DNA from: Diaphorobacter nitroreducens
GTDB taxonomy: Bacteria; Pseudomonadota; Gammaproteobacteria; Burkholderiales; Burkholderiaceae_C
DNA: 64,000 nucleotides
Direction: 5' to 3'
Assembly (NCBI GenBank): GCA_003755025.1
Contig: RJVL01000002.1
Span: 1 to 64,000, forward strand
Shown here piece after piece: positions 25,284 to 34,508 of the stretch (position 1 is its first letter; each line of letters begins with the position of its first letter). The notes beneath the pieces are model-generated. The model was given only the letters and a program-made list of their open reading frames with translations, searched no databases and was not told the origin of the DNA. A program made the position numbers and the translations under genes.

Positions 25284-26978
25284 ATGAGCGACACCACTTT
25301 CGACTACATCATCATCGGCGGCGGCACCGCCGGCGCCCTGCTGGCCAACCGGCTCAGCGCAGACCCCAAGAACCGTGTGCTGCTCGTGGAGGCCGGCCGC
25401 AGGGACGACTACCACTGGATCCACATTCCCGTGGGCTACCTGTATTGCATCGGCAACCCGCGCACCGACTGGCTCTATCACACTGAGGCCGACACCGGCC
25501 TGAACGGCCGCAGCCTGCGCTACCCGCGCGGCAAGGTGCTGGGCGGCTGCAGCAGCATCAACGGCATGATCTACATGCGCGGCCAGGCGCGCGACTACGA
25601 CCAGTGGGCCCAGATCACGGGCGACGACGCCTGGCGCTGGGACAACGTGCTGCCGGCCTTTCGCCGCCACGAGGACCACTGGCGCCTGGACCAGCCCGAG
25701 GGCGTGAACGAGAACTTCAAGCGCCTGCACGGCAGCAAGTCCACGGGCAGCTCGGGCGAATGGCGCGTGGAAAAGCAACGCCTGCGCTGGGACATCCTCG
25801 ACGCCTTCGCCCAGGCCGCGCAGCAGGCCGGCATTCCCGCCACCGACGACTTCAACCGCGGCACCAACGAGGGCGTGGGCTATTTCGAGGTCAACCAGAA
25901 GAACGGCTGGCGCTGGAACACGGCCAAGGCCTTCCTGCGCCCCACCTGCTACGGGCGGCCCAATTTCGAGATGTGGACCTCGGCCCAGGTGACGCGCCTG
26001 GTACTGGACCGTCAGCCGGACGGCAGCCTGCGCTGCACCGGCGTGCAGGTGTGGACCGGCGAGGAGATGGTCACGGCCCACGCGCAGCAGGAGGTGATCC
26101 TGAGCGCCGGCGCGGTGAACTCGCCACAGATTCTGCAGCTCTCGGGCATCGGCCCCGGCGCGTTGCTGCAGCGGCACGGTATCGACATACAGGCCGACCT
26201 GCCCGGCGTGGGCGCCAACCTGCAGGACCACCTGCAGATCCGCGCCGTGTACAAGGTGCAGGGCGTGCCCACACTGAACATGCTGGCGGGCAACCTGCTG
26301 GGCAAGGCCAGGATCGGCCTGGAATACGCCTTCAAGCGCAGCGGCCCGATGAGCATGGCACCGTCGCAACTGGGCGCCTTCACACGCAGCCAGCCGGACC
26401 TGCCGCACCCCAACCTTGAGTACCACGTGCAGCCCCTGTCGCTGGAGGCCTTCGGCGAGCCGCTGCACCGCTTCCCGGCCTTCACGGCCAGCGTGTGCAA
26501 CCTGAACCCCACCAGCCGCGGAACCATCCAGATCAAGAGCCCGGACTTCCGCACCGCGCCGGCCATCGCTCCCAACTACCTGTCCACGCCCGAGGACCGC
26601 CAGGTGGCCGCCGACAGTCTGCGCGTCACGCGCCGCATCGTGGCCCAGCCCGCACTGGCTCCCTACCAGCCCGAGGAATACAAGCCCGGCCCGCAGTACC
26701 AGAGCGACGAAGACCTCGCCCGGCTGGCGGGCGATATCGCCACCACCATCTTCCACCCCGTGGGCACTACGCGCATGGGCCGGCTGGACGATCCGCAGGC
26801 CGTGCTGGATGCGCGCCTGCGCGTGCGCGACGGCCGCGGCGGCGTGGTGGCCGGCCTGCGCGTGGTGGACGCGGGCGCCATGCCCACCATCACCAGCGGC
26901 AATACCAATGCACCCACGCTGATGATGGCTGAGATGGCCGCCCAATGGATTCGCAGCGAGGCGCGTGCCCCAGTTTGA
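25284..26978 (+). CDS. GMC-family FAD oxidoreductase (choline dehydrogenase-like)
   Basis: 564 residues. The FAD-binding GGGTAGALLA begins at residue 12, the GMC signature RYPRGKVLGGCSSINGMIY follows, and the C-terminal catalytic part has IFHPVGTTRMG (active-site His) and SGNTNAPTLM. Such enzymes oxidise alcohols such as choline, short alcohols or polyethylene glycol. No betaine-aldehyde dehydrogenase gene is adjacent, so betA is not claimed. The start overlaps no other gene. A strong pair of terminators follows at 27011 and 27155. Confidence 0.92.
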   Translation: MSDTTFDYIIIGGGTAGALLANRLSADPKNRVLLVEAGRRDDYHWIHIPVGYLYCIGNPRTDWLYHTEADTGLNGRSLRYPRGKVLGGCSSINGMIYMRGQARDYDQWAQITGDDAWRWDNVLPAFRRHEDHWRLDQPEGVNENFKRLHGSKSTGSSGEWRVEKQRLRWDILDAFAQAAQQAGIPATDDFNRGTNEGVGYFEVNQKNGWRWNTAKAFLRPTCYGRPNFEMWTSAQVTRLVLDRQPDGSLRCTGVQVWTGEEMVTAHAQQEVILSAGAVNSPQILQLSGIGPGALLQRHGIDIQADLPGVGANLQDHLQIRAVYKVQGVPTLNMLAGNLLGKARIGLEYAFKRSGPMSMAPSQLGAFTRSQPDLPHPNLEYHVQPLSLEAFGEPLHRFPAFTASVCNLNPTSRGTIQIKSPDFRTAPAIAPNYLSTPEDRQVAADSLRVTRRIVAQPALAPYQPEEYKPGPQYQSDEDLARLAGDIATTIFHPVGTTRMGRLDDPQAVLDARLRVRDGRGGVVAGLRVVDAGAMPTITSGNTNAPTLMMAEMAAQWIRSEARAPV

Positions 26979-27010
26979 ACCAGTGGCAGCAGGTGCGGGA
27001 AACCACCAAT

Positions 27011-27033
27011 GCACCACCGGGGTGCGTTTTATT
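27011..27033 (+). terminator. First terminator after the GMC gene
   Basis: GCACC (27011-27015) and GGTGC (27021-27025) with a 5-nt loop, followed by GTTTTATT. It lies 32 bp after the stop codon. Confidence 0.65.
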
Positions 27034-27154
27034 ACAGTCCATGCACTCGAAGCGCGCCTCGGCACGCCAACCGAGGGGACCGAGGAGACAACAGCCCTAA
27101 CACAAGAACATCAACCATCAAATCAGGCATCCGCAACGAGATGCCCCTTCACAA

Positions 27155-27182
27155 GGCACCCGCAACCCGGGTGCCTTTTTAT
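27155..27182 (+). terminator. Second, stronger intrinsic terminator
   Basis: GGCACCCG (27155-27162), 5-nt loop, CGGGTGCC (27168-27175), then TTTTTATTT. About 120 bp without a reading frame separate it from the first terminator, so it may end a separate small RNA. Confidence 0.93.
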
Positions 27183-27205
27183 TTGTCGAGACTTTCAGCA
27201 AAAGT

Positions 27206-27244
27206 GGCCCCAGCGCCCGCAGGGTGGGCGCAAGCAGCTACTGA
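27206..27244 (-). repeat. Dispersed palindromic repeat, copy 9
   Basis: In reverse orientation it reads CAGTAGCTGCTTGCGCCC, a loop, then GGGCGCTGGGGCC. The inner arms GCGCCC (27213-27218) and GGGCGC (27225-27230) form the hairpin. It lies 34 bp upstream of the TauE/SafE gene, in its leader or promoter. Confidence 0.75.
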
Positions 27245-27277
27245 TTCCGTAGCGGTAGCGGTGCGACAATCGCGCCC

Positions 27278-28036
27278 ATGGAATGGATCATCGTCTCGCT
27301 GGCCTCGCTGCTGGCCGGCTTCGTGGACGCAATCGTCGGCGGGGGCGGCCTGATCCTGCTGCCCGCCCTGTTCGCCACGTTTCCCACCGCGCCGCCGGCC
27401 ACGCTGATGGGCACCAACAAGAGTGCCGCCATCTGGGGCACGGGCATCGCCACCTGGCAGTACAGCCGCCGCGTGCAGATGCGCTGGCGTGCCATGCTGC
27501 CGGCGGCGCTCGCGGGATTCGTCGGCGCGTTCGCCGGCGCCTGGGTGGTGACGCTGATCTCCGCCGATTTCCTGCGCAAGCTGCTGCCGCTGGTGCTGGT
27601 GGCGCTGCTGATCTACACCCTGGCGCGCAAGGACTTGGGGCGCCACCACGCGCCGCGCCTGGCTGCAGGGCGTGAAACCCTGGCGGCCTGCGCAATCGGA
27701 GTGACCATCGGTTTCTACGACGGCTTCTTCGGCCCCGGCACGGGCAGTTTCTTCGTGTTTCTCTTCGTGCGCGTGCTGGGCTACGATTTCCTGAACGCGT
27801 CGGTGTCCGCCAAGCTGCTGAACCTGGCCACCAACGTGGCCGCGCTGATCCTGTTCACGGCCAAGGGCCATGTCTGGTGGCACTTTGCGCTGCCGCTGGC
27901 CGTGGCCAACGTGGTGGGCAGCCTGCTCGGCGCCCACCTGGCGCTGAAGCACGGCGCGGGCTTCGTGCGCGGCATCTTCATCCTGGTGGTGGGCATGCTG
28001 ATCCTGAAGACCGGCTACGACGCGTTCCTGCGCTGA
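27278..28036 (+). CDS. TauE/SafE-family membrane exporter
   Basis: 252 residues with seven or eight transmembrane segments, beginning MEWIIVSLASLLAGFVDAIV with the conserved GGGGLILLPAL just after. The second half repeats the fold (TIGFYDGFFGPGTGSFF). Members export or import sulfite, sulfoacetate or related anions; the substrate here is unknown. The arginase gene follows after 37 bp on the same strand, but no functional link is obvious. Confidence 0.9.
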   Translation: MEWIIVSLASLLAGFVDAIVGGGGLILLPALFATFPTAPPATLMGTNKSAAIWGTGIATWQYSRRVQMRWRAMLPAALAGFVGAFAGAWVVTLISADFLRKLLPLVLVALLIYTLARKDLGRHHAPRLAAGRETLAACAIGVTIGFYDGFFGPGTGSFFVFLFVRVLGYDFLNASVSAKLLNLATNVAALILFTAKGHVWWHFALPLAVANVVGSLLGAHLALKHGAGFVRGIFILVVGMLILKTGYDAFLR

Positions 28037-28073
28037 CCCGATCCACCCGCATTCACTGGCAAGGAGAGACCCG

Positions 28074-28994
28074 ATGACGACCCTGACCCTGATCGGCGCC
28101 CCCACCGACGTGGGCGCCAGCGTGCTGGGCGCCAGCATGGGCCCCGACGCGCTGCGCATCGCGGGCATTGCGCGGGCCATGCAGGCACGCGGCTTCGACG
28201 TGCGCGACCAGGGCAACCTGGCCGGCCCCGGCAACCCGCAGGCCGAGCCCGCCAGCGGCTTTCGCCACCTGGCCGAGGTCGCGGCCTGGAACCGGGCGGT
28301 GTACGAAGCCACGCACGCTGCGCTGCAGGCGGGCCAGTTGCCGCTGCTCATGGGCGGCGACCACTGCCTGGCCATCGGCTCCATCAGCGCCGTGGCGCAG
28401 CACTGCCGCGCGCGCGGGCGGCGGCTGAAGGTGCTGTGGTTCGACGCGCACGCGGACGCCAACACCCCCGAGTCCTCCCCCAGCGGCAACCTGCACGGCA
28501 TGCCTGTGGCGTGCCTGCTGGGCCACGGCCCGGCGCAGCTCACGCGCCTGGCCGGCCCCGAGGCGCCACCGGCGCTCCAGTCCGGGCAGATCACGCTGAT
28601 CGGCGTGCGCAGCGTGGACGCCACCGAGAAGCGCTTCGTCAACGAGCACGGCATCGAGGTGTACGACATGCGCACCATCGACGAGTTGGGCATGCGCGCG
28701 GTGATGCAGGCCGCGCTGGCCGACGTGGACCAGGACACGCACCTGCACGTGAGCTTCGACATGGATTGCCTGGACCCGTCGGTGGCCCCGGGCGTGGGCA
28801 CCGGCGTGCGCGGCGGCCCGACCTACCGCGAAACCCAGCTGTGCATGGAGATGCTGGCCGACTGCGGTGCGCTCGGCTCGGCGGACCTGGTGGAGCTGAA
28901 CCCTGCGCTGGACGTGCGCAACCAGACGGCCGAGCTGGCCGTGGACCTGCTGGAGAGCCTGTTCGGCAAGTCCACGCTGATGCGCCCGCAATGA
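28074..28994 (+). CDS. rocF: Arginase
   Basis: Hydrolyses L-arginine to ornithine and urea, 306 residues. The Mn-binding motifs of the ureohydrolase family are complete: GGDHC, DAHADANTP and SFDMDCLDPSVAPG. The latter and the GTGVRGGPTYRE loop favour arginase over agmatinase or formimidoglutamase. AAGGAGAGA precedes the ATG. Next downstream is a polar amino acid importer, which could supply arginine, although a hairpin with a T-run separates them. Confidence 0.9.
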   Translation: MTTLTLIGAPTDVGASVLGASMGPDALRIAGIARAMQARGFDVRDQGNLAGPGNPQAEPASGFRHLAEVAAWNRAVYEATHAALQAGQLPLLMGGDHCLAIGSISAVAQHCRARGRRLKVLWFDAHADANTPESSPSGNLHGMPVACLLGHGPAQLTRLAGPEAPPALQSGQITLIGVRSVDATEKRFVNEHGIEVYDMRTIDELGMRAVMQAALADVDQDTHLHVSFDMDCLDPSVAPGVGTGVRGGPTYRETQLCMEMLADCGALGSADLVELNPALDVRNQTAELAVDLLESLFGKSTLMRPQ

Positions 28995-29042
28995 CCCTGG
29001 CCCCCGGGTTTGCGTCAATGCGGCGCACCAGGGGCCGCTCTC

Positions 29043-29048
29043 TATAAT
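29043..29048 (+). promoter_or_regulatory. Possible -10 element upstream of the amino acid importer
   Basis: A perfect TATAAT 112 bp upstream of the binding-protein gene. No matching -35 is seen at the normal distance, so the promoter call is weak. Confidence 0.4.
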
Positions 29049-29102
29049 GTGACCGCCTCGTGACGCCGCCCTTACCCGGGCTTCTTGCGCAGGCGTTGGT
29101 TT

Positions 29103-29133
29103 CCGGCTTGTGATCCGCAATGCCGGATTTTTT
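29103..29133 (+). terminator. Hairpin with T-run in the leader of the amino acid importer
   Basis: CCGGC (29103-29107) pairs with GCCGG (29122-29126), extended by TTG/CAA inside, and ATTTTTTT follows. It may end the arginase transcript, or attenuate transcription that starts at the TATAAT at 29043. Confidence 0.75.
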
Positions 29134-29159
29134 GTACCTGAAGCAAGCAGGAACTCCCT

Positions 29160-29921
29160 ATGAAGATGTTCAAGACCCTGGCCACTGCTGTGGCGCTGTG
29201 CGCCGCCGTTGTCGTGCAGGCGCGTCCCCTGGAAGAAATCCAGAAGAGCGGCACCATCATCCTCGGCTCCGAGGGGCAGTACGCGCCGTTCAACTTCTTC
29301 AAGGGCAAGCAGCTCACGGGCTACGAGATCGAAGTGGCCGAGGCCGTGGTCAAGAAGATGGGCCTGAAGTACGAGTGGAAGACCGTCGGCTTCGACGCGC
29401 TGCTGACCGGCCTGGCCCAGGACCGCTGGGACCTGGTGATCGCCTCGCACGCCATCACCGACGAGCGCTCCAAGGCCGTGACCTTCACGCTGCCGCACTA
29501 CTGCTCGGGCGGCATCATCGTGTCGATGAAGCCCGAGGTGGCCAAGGCCGCTGACCTGAACGGCAAGGTGGTGGCCGTGCAGACCGGCACGACCTACCTG
29601 GACGCCGTGAAGAAGGTGCCCGGCGTGAAGGACGTGAAGAACTTCCCCACCGACGAAGCCGCGCGTAACGCCCTGGCTTCCAAGCGCGTGGACGCCTGGG
29701 TGACCGACCGCTTCGTGGCCAAGGAAATGCTGGCCAAGGCGCCCAAGGCGGGCTTCCGCACGGGCGACATGCTGTTCGTGGAGCAGGTGGCCTCCGCTGT
29801 CTCCAAGGGCAACCAGGGCCTGGCCGACGCCTGGAACAAGGCGCTGAAGGAAGCGATCGCCGACGGCACTGTGGGCAAGATCTCCCAAAAGTACTTCCAA
29901 GAAGACGTCACCTGCAAGTAA
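29160..29921 (+). CDS. Polar amino acid ABC transporter, periplasmic binding protein
   Basis: 253 residues with a signal peptide (cleavage near VQA/RP). The SBP-bac-3 fold is clear from GTIILGSEGQYAPFNFF, GYEIEVAEAVVKKMG, GFDALLTGLAQDRWD and the inter-domain AVQTGTTYLD. AGGA lies before the ATG. It is first in a binding protein-permease-ATPase operon. The ligand could be a basic or polar amino acid; the neighbouring arginase makes arginine a reasonable guess, but no ligand residue was matched. Confidence 0.92.
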   Translation: MKMFKTLATAVALCAAVVVQARPLEEIQKSGTIILGSEGQYAPFNFFKGKQLTGYEIEVAEAVVKKMGLKYEWKTVGFDALLTGLAQDRWDLVIASHAITDERSKAVTFTLPHYCSGGIIVSMKPEVAKAADLNGKVVAVQTGTTYLDAVKKVPGVKDVKNFPTDEAARNALASKRVDAWVTDRFVAKEMLAKAPKAGFRTGDMLFVEQVASAVSKGNQGLADAWNKALKEAIADGTVGKISQKYFQEDVTCK

Positions 29922-29960
29922 CCGACTGCGCCGGGCCTGCGGGTCCGGCCCGCTTTGCCC

Positions 29961-30743
29961 ATGCTTCTCGCTCTCTGGCCCGCACACTGGAGCCGCACCC
30001 AGCGCAGCAATGCAACGCTGGTGGCGGCTTTGGTGTTGATGGCGCTGGTCCTCGCCCTGCTCGGCCAGTTCCTCTCCTTCTTTCCTGAGCCCATCGGCTC
30101 CAACGCGGAGCTCTTCTCCGAAGGCGCGCTCACCACGCTGTACCTGACGCTGGTCAGCGGCACCGTGGGCCTGCTGCTGGGCACGGCTGCGGCGCTGGCG
30201 CGCACCTCGCGCCTGGCCTGGCTGCGCTGGGTGGCCAGCTTCTACATCTGGGCGATCCGCGGCACGCCGCTGCTGGTGCAGATCCTGTTCGTGTACTTCG
30301 CGCTGCCCGTGCTGGTGCCGGGCCTGAACCTGCCCGACTTCGCCGCCGCCGTGGTGGCGCTGGGCCTGAACGTGGGCGCCTACAACGCCGAGGCCATCCG
30401 CGCCGGCCTGCTGGCCGTGCCGCGCGGGCAGACCGAGGCCGCGCGTGCGCTCGGCCTGTCGCGCACGCACGTGTTCTTCGACGTCGTGTTCCCCCAGGCC
30501 TTCAAGATCGCGCTGCCGCCGCTGGTGAGCAACTTCGTGGCGTTGCTCAAGGACTCGTCGCTCGCCTACGCCATCGGCGTGGTGGAGCTGACCAACGTGG
30601 GCAACCGCATCCAGTCCGCCACCTTCCAGCCCGTGGCCACGCTGACCACGGTGGCCATCACCTACCTGATCCTGACCACGCTGGTGACGCAGGTCACGCA
30701 TGCCATCGAGTACCGCTTTGACGTCGAAGGGCGTGTGAAATGA
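29961..30743 (+). CDS. Polar amino acid ABC transporter, permease
   Basis: 260 residues of the HisMQ/GlnP family with five predicted membrane segments and the EAA loop [20 protein letters not shown] that contacts the ATPase. Only one permease gene is present, so a homodimer is expected. The ATG at 29961 was taken rather than the TTG two codons earlier; no good ribosome-binding site is visible for either. The stop overlaps the ATPase start (ATGA). Confidence 0.93.
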   Translation: MLLALWPAHWSRTQRSNATLVAALVLMALVLALLGQFLSFFPEPIGSNAELFSEGALTTLYLTLVSGTVGLLLGTAAALARTSRLAWLRWVASFYIWAIRGTPLLVQILFVYFALPVLVPGLNLPDFAAAVVALGLNVGAYNAEAIRAGLLAVPRGQTEAARALGLSRTHVFFDVVFPQAFKIALPPLVSNFVALLKDSSLAYAIGVVELTNVGNRIQSATFQPVATLTTVAITYLILTTLVTQVTHAIEYRFDVEGRVK

Positions 30744-31492
30744 GCCACGCCGCTTCCGCCAATCCCTACATCGTGTGCAAGGACGTGCGCAAGGCCTTCG
30801 GCAGCCACGAGGTGCTCAAGGGCGTGTCCACCGTGTTCCGCACAGGCGAGGTCACCGTGATCATCGGCGCCTCGGGCTCGGGCAAGTCCACGCTGCTGCG
30901 CGCCATCAACCGCCTGGAGCCGCACGACAGCGGCAGCATCACCATCGACGGCGTGGAGGTCACCGACGACCCGCGCACGCTGCAGCTGCAGCGCAGCGAG
31001 GTGGGCATGGTGTTCCAGCAGTTCAACCTGTTCGGCCACATGACGGTGCTGGACAACGTGACGCTGGCGCCGCGCCGCATCCGACACACGTCGCGCCGCG
31101 AGGCCAACGACAAGGCCATGGCCCTGCTCAAGCGCGTGGGCATGCAGGACCATGCGCACAAGTACCCCTGGCAGTTGTCGGGCGGCCAGCAGCAGCGCGT
31201 GGCGATTGCGCGCGCGCTGGCCATGGCACCGAAGGTGATGCTGTTCGACGAGCCCACCAGTGCCCTTGATCCCGAGATGGTGCAGGAGGTGCTGGACGTG
31301 ATGCGCGAGCTGGCGCGCGGCGGCATGACGATGATCGTGGTCACGCACGAGATGGGCTTTGCGCGCGAGGTGGCCGACCGCGTGATGTTCTTCGACCAGG
31401 GCTGCATTGCCCACGATGCGCCGCCGGCCGAGTTCTTCTCCAACCCGGCCAACGACCGCATCCGCTCCTTCATCGGGCGCATGAGCCACTGA
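30740..31492 (+). CDS. Polar amino acid ABC transporter, ATPase
   Basis: 250 residues, GlnQ/HisP family. Walker A is GASGSGKST (43-51), the Q-loop lies in MVFQQFNLF, the signature is LSGGQQQR, and Walker B is [13 protein letters not shown], followed by the switch His in VVTHEMGFA. It ends the importer operon. A compound repeat hairpin begins about 25 bp after the stop. Confidence 0.96.
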   Translation: MSHAASANPYIVCKDVRKAFGSHEVLKGVSTVFRTGEVTVIIGASGSGKSTLLRAINRLEPHDSGSITIDGVEVTDDPRTLQLQRSEVGMVFQQFNLFGHMTVLDNVTLAPRRIRHTSRREANDKAMALLKRVGMQDHAHKYPWQLSGGQQQRVAIARALAMAPKVMLFDEPTSALDPEMVQEVLDVMRELARGGMTMIVVTHEMGFAREVADRVMFFDQGCIAHDAPPAEFFSNPANDRIRSFIGRMSH

Positions 31493-31518
31493 CCCGCGGG
31501 GCGGCACGGTGCGGCCGC

Positions 31519-31618
31519 TTATAAAACCATAGCTGCCAGCGCTTGATGTACTTGGGTTTCGATATAAAAACATATCGAAATCCTTTTAATACAAGCGCCA
31601 CCAGCTCTCATTTTTGAA
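31519..31618 (+). repeat. Dispersed palindromic repeat, copy 7, split by a second palindrome
   Basis: The left half, ATAGCTGCCAGCGCTTGATG (31528-31547), and the right half, CAAGCGCCACCAGCTC (31592-31607), are separated by about 45 bp. That insert contains a perfect inverted repeat: TTTCGATAT (31557-31565), loop AAAAAC, ATATCGAAA (31572-31580). Confidence 0.8.
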
Positions 31619-31624
31619 GAAACC

Positions 31625-32524
31625 ATGCGTTCCGAACGCCAGGGCCTGCTGGCCCTCCTGCTGGTGGTCGCCGTCTGGGGCACCACCTTCCCCGCGATGA
31701 AGATGATGTCCGCGCACCTGGATGCGCTGCAGATCATCTGGGCCCGCTTCGCCATTGCGCTGCTGGTGCTGGCGCCGCTGTGGCGCGGTCTGCGGCGCAC
31801 GGAACTGCGCTGGGGTCTGCTGCTGGGCGCCCTGCTGTTCCTCGCGTTCTGGCTGCAAATCGAGGGGCTGGCGCGCACCAGCAGCAACCGCAATGCGTTC
31901 GTCACCGGGCTGAACGTGCTGGTGGTGCCGCTGTTGGCCATGGCCGTGCTGGGCCGGCGCTATGGCGCCGCGCTGTGGGCGGCCTGCGCCATGGCGTTGG
32001 CCGGCATGGTGCTGATGTTCCACGAGAACGAGCCCTGGAACCTGGGCGACACGCTGACGCTCGCCAGCACGCTGTTCTATGCCATCTACATCCTCACGCT
32101 GGAGGAATGCGCGCGCCGCACCGCGGCCCAGCCGCTGCGCGCCACACGCATGGCGGCGGTGCAGGCGCTGGTGATGTTCGCCGCGGCCAGCGTGCTGCTG
32201 CTCGCGCGCCATGGCGAGGTCGCCACGTCGCTGCAGGCCCTGGCGGACCTGCCGGCGCACGCGCTGACGGCACTGGCCTACCTGGGCGTGGTGGCCAGCG
32301 TGCTGGTGGTGACGCTGCAGGCCTGGGGCCAGCAGCGCGTGGATGCCATGCGCAGCGCCATCGTCTTCGGGCTGGAGCCGGTGTTTGCCGCCGCCACGGC
32401 CTGGGTGCTGATCGGCGAGCGCCTGGGCGCGGCCGGCCTGGCGGGCGCGGCGCTGATCGTGGCCGCCCTGGTGGTGAGCCAGTTGCCGCCGCCGCGCGCA
32501 CTGGCGCGTCCTTCCGCACCCTGA
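31625..32524 (+). CDS. EamA/DMT-family transporter
   Basis: 299 residues with ten hydrophobic segments arranged as two EamA halves, beginning MRSERQGLLALLLVVAVWGT and with WARFAIALLVL typical of helix 2. The second half ends in the conserved SAIVFGLEPVFAAATAWVLIGERLG. These are drug/metabolite exporters of amino acids, purines or dyes; the substrate is unknown. It converges with mrdA, 16 bp away. Its leader is the compound repeat hairpin. Confidence 0.9.
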   Translation: MRSERQGLLALLLVVAVWGTTFPAMKMMSAHLDALQIIWARFAIALLVLAPLWRGLRRTELRWGLLLGALLFLAFWLQIEGLARTSSNRNAFVTGLNVLVVPLLAMAVLGRRYGAALWAACAMALAGMVLMFHENEPWNLGDTLTLASTLFYAIYILTLEECARRTAAQPLRATRMAAVQALVMFAAASVLLLARHGEVATSLQALADLPAHALTALAYLGVVASVLVVTLQAWGQQRVDAMRSAIVFGLEPVFAAATAWVLIGERLGAAGLAGAALIVAALVVSQLPPPRALARPSAP

Positions 32525-32540
32525 CCGGGCGGAAGAGCCC

Positions 32541-34481
32541 TCAGGGCATCGCGAGCGGCACGTCCGCCGCGTTGCGCGGCGTGCCCATGGGAGCACCGGC
32601 CTGCCCCTTGGAGACGGCCGCCAGGTCTTGCTCGCTCGGGTACTGGCCCAGCAGCCAGTAGTCGAACACGCGGCGCACGATGGGCGCCGCCGCCGCCGCG
32701 CCAAAACCCGCGTTCTCCACGATCACGGCCACGGCGATGCGGGGCTCCTCCACGGGTGCGAACGCGGCAAACAGGGAGTGGTCGCGCTGGTGCTCCTCCA
32801 GCAGCTTGGCGTTGTACCGCACGTTCTGCCCCAGGCTCACCGCCTGCGCCGTACCGGTTTTGCCCGCCGAGGTGTAGGGCGCGCCCGCGAACACGCGCCG
32901 CCCCGTGCCCGCCTGGTTCACGGCCATTAGCGCGTTGTTCACGATCGCCACATGCTTGGGGTTGTAGCCCAGACGCTCGCCGGGGGGCTGCTGCACCTCG
33001 GTCACCTGCCCGCCCACCTGGTCTTTCACGGCCTTGATCAGGTGCGGACGGTGGCGGGTGCCGCCGTTGGCCAGCGTGGCCTCGGCCACGGCCAGCTGCA
33101 GCATGGTGAAGTTGTTGTAGCCCTGGCCGATGCCCAGCGACACTGTCTCGCCCGAGTACCAGCGCTTGGCCTCCGGGCGTTTGTAGGTGTTGCGCTTCCA
33201 CTCGGTGCTGGGCAGCACGCCGCGCACTTCGCCCCCGAGGTCGATGCCGGTGATCTGCCCGAAGCCCAACGGCTTCATGAAGTCGTGGATGGCGTCCACC
33301 CCCATCTCCACGGCCAGCGAATAGAAGTAGGTGTTGCTCGAATACTGGATGGCGCGGTGCATGTCCACGCCGCCCAGGCCGCCTTCGTGGCTGCGGAAGG
33401 TGCGCCCGCCATAGTTGTAATAGCCCGGGTCGTTGAACACCTGCCCCGCCGTGCGCTTGCCCAGCTCCAGCGCGGCCAGCGCCATGAAGGGCTTGTAGGT
33501 GGAGCCGGGAGGGTAGGTGCCGCGCAGCGCGCGGTTGAGCAGCGGCTTGTTGATGGACTCGTTGAGCGCCTGCCAGTTTTCCTGGTCGATGCCCTCGACG
33601 AACAGGTTGGGGTCGAACGTGGGTTTGGACACCAGCGCCAGCACCTCGCCGTTGCGCGGGTCCAGCGCTACCAGAGCGCCGCGGCGCTCGCCGAACATAT
33701 CTTCGATCAGCTTTTGCAGCTTGATGTCCAGCGACAGCATCACCGTGTTGCCCGGCGTCGCCGGGTGGCTGTTCAGGCGCCGCACGGCATGCCCGCCGGC
33801 CGAGGTCTCCATGCGCTCGAACCCCGTCTGGCCGTGGAGCGTGGATTCGAAGCTCTGCTCCACCCCCAGCTTGCCGATGTAGTCCGTGCCGCGGTAGTTG
33901 GCCGCATCGTCCGAGTCCTCGATGCGCTCCTTTTCGCGCTGGTTGATGCGGCCGATGTAGCCGATGGCGTGGCTCGCCACCTCGCCCAGCGGGTAGTTGC
34001 GAAACAGCCGCGCCTTGATGTCCACGCCGGGGAAGCGGTAGCGCTGCGCCGCAAAGCGCGCCACCTCTTCGTCCGACAGCCGTGTGCGAATGGGCAGGGA
34101 GTCGAAGCTGCGCGACTCCTCGCGCAGACGCTTGAAGCGGCGCCGGTCGCGCGGCTGGATGTCCACGACCTCGGCCAGCGCGTCGATCGTCGCCTCCAGG
34201 TCCATGGTCCGCGAGGGCGTGATCTCCAGCGTGTATGCCGAGTAGTTGGTGGCCAGCACCACGCCGTTGCGGTCCAGGATGAGGCCGCGGTTGGGCACGA
34301 TGGGCACGACCGCCGTGCGGTTGCTCTCGGCCTGGTCCGCGAGGTCCTCGTGGCGCACCACCTGCAGCACCACCAGGCGCGCGACGATCAGCAGGAATGC
34401 CAGCAGCACCACCACGCCCACGACGAACACGCGCAGGCGAAAGTGCCAGACATCGGCCTCGGCATTGCGCAGTTCGGTCAT
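32541..34481 (-). CDS. mrdA: Penicillin-binding protein 2 (elongasome transpeptidase)
   Basis: Cross-links peptidoglycan during rod-shape elongation, 646 residues. One N-terminal membrane helix lies at about 15-40 and is followed by the PBP dimerisation domain and the transpeptidase domain with STYK (327-330), SSN (381-383) and KTG (541-543). It follows mreD by 27 bp as the fourth gene of mreB-mreC-mreD-mrdA. rodA, which often comes next, is absent here: the next gene is the convergent EamA transporter. Confidence 0.96.
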   Translation of the reverse strand: MTELRNAEADVWHFRLRVFVVGVVVLLAFLLIVARLVVLQVVRHEDLADQAESNRTAVVPIVPNRGLILDRNGVVLATNYSAYTLEITPSRTMDLEATIDALAEVVDIQPRDRRRFKRLREESRSFDSLPIRTRLSDEEVARFAAQRYRFPGVDIKARLFRNYPLGEVASHAIGYIGRINQREKERIEDSDDAANYRGTDYIGKLGVEQSFESTLHGQTGFERMETSAGGHAVRRLNSHPATPGNTVMLSLDIKLQKLIEDMFGERRGALVALDPRNGEVLALVSKPTFDPNLFVEGIDQENWQALNESINKPLLNRALRGTYPPGSTYKPFMALAALELGKRTAGQVFNDPGYYNYGGRTFRSHEGGLGGVDMHRAIQYSSNTYFYSLAVEMGVDAIHDFMKPLGFGQITGIDLGGEVRGVLPSTEWKRNTYKRPEAKRWYSGETVSLGIGQGYNNFTMLQLAVAEATLANGGTRHRPHLIKAVKDQVGGQVTEVQQPPGERLGYNPKHVAIVNNALMAVNQAGTGRRVFAGAPYTSAGKTGTAQAVSLGQNVRYNAKLLEEHQRDHSLFAAFAPVEEPRIAVAVIVENAGFGAAAAAPIVRRVFDYWLLGQYPSEQDLAAVSKGQAGAPMGTPRNAADVPLAMP

Positions 34482-34508
34482 CCGCGGCGGCCCTTCACCC
34501 CTGCGCGC

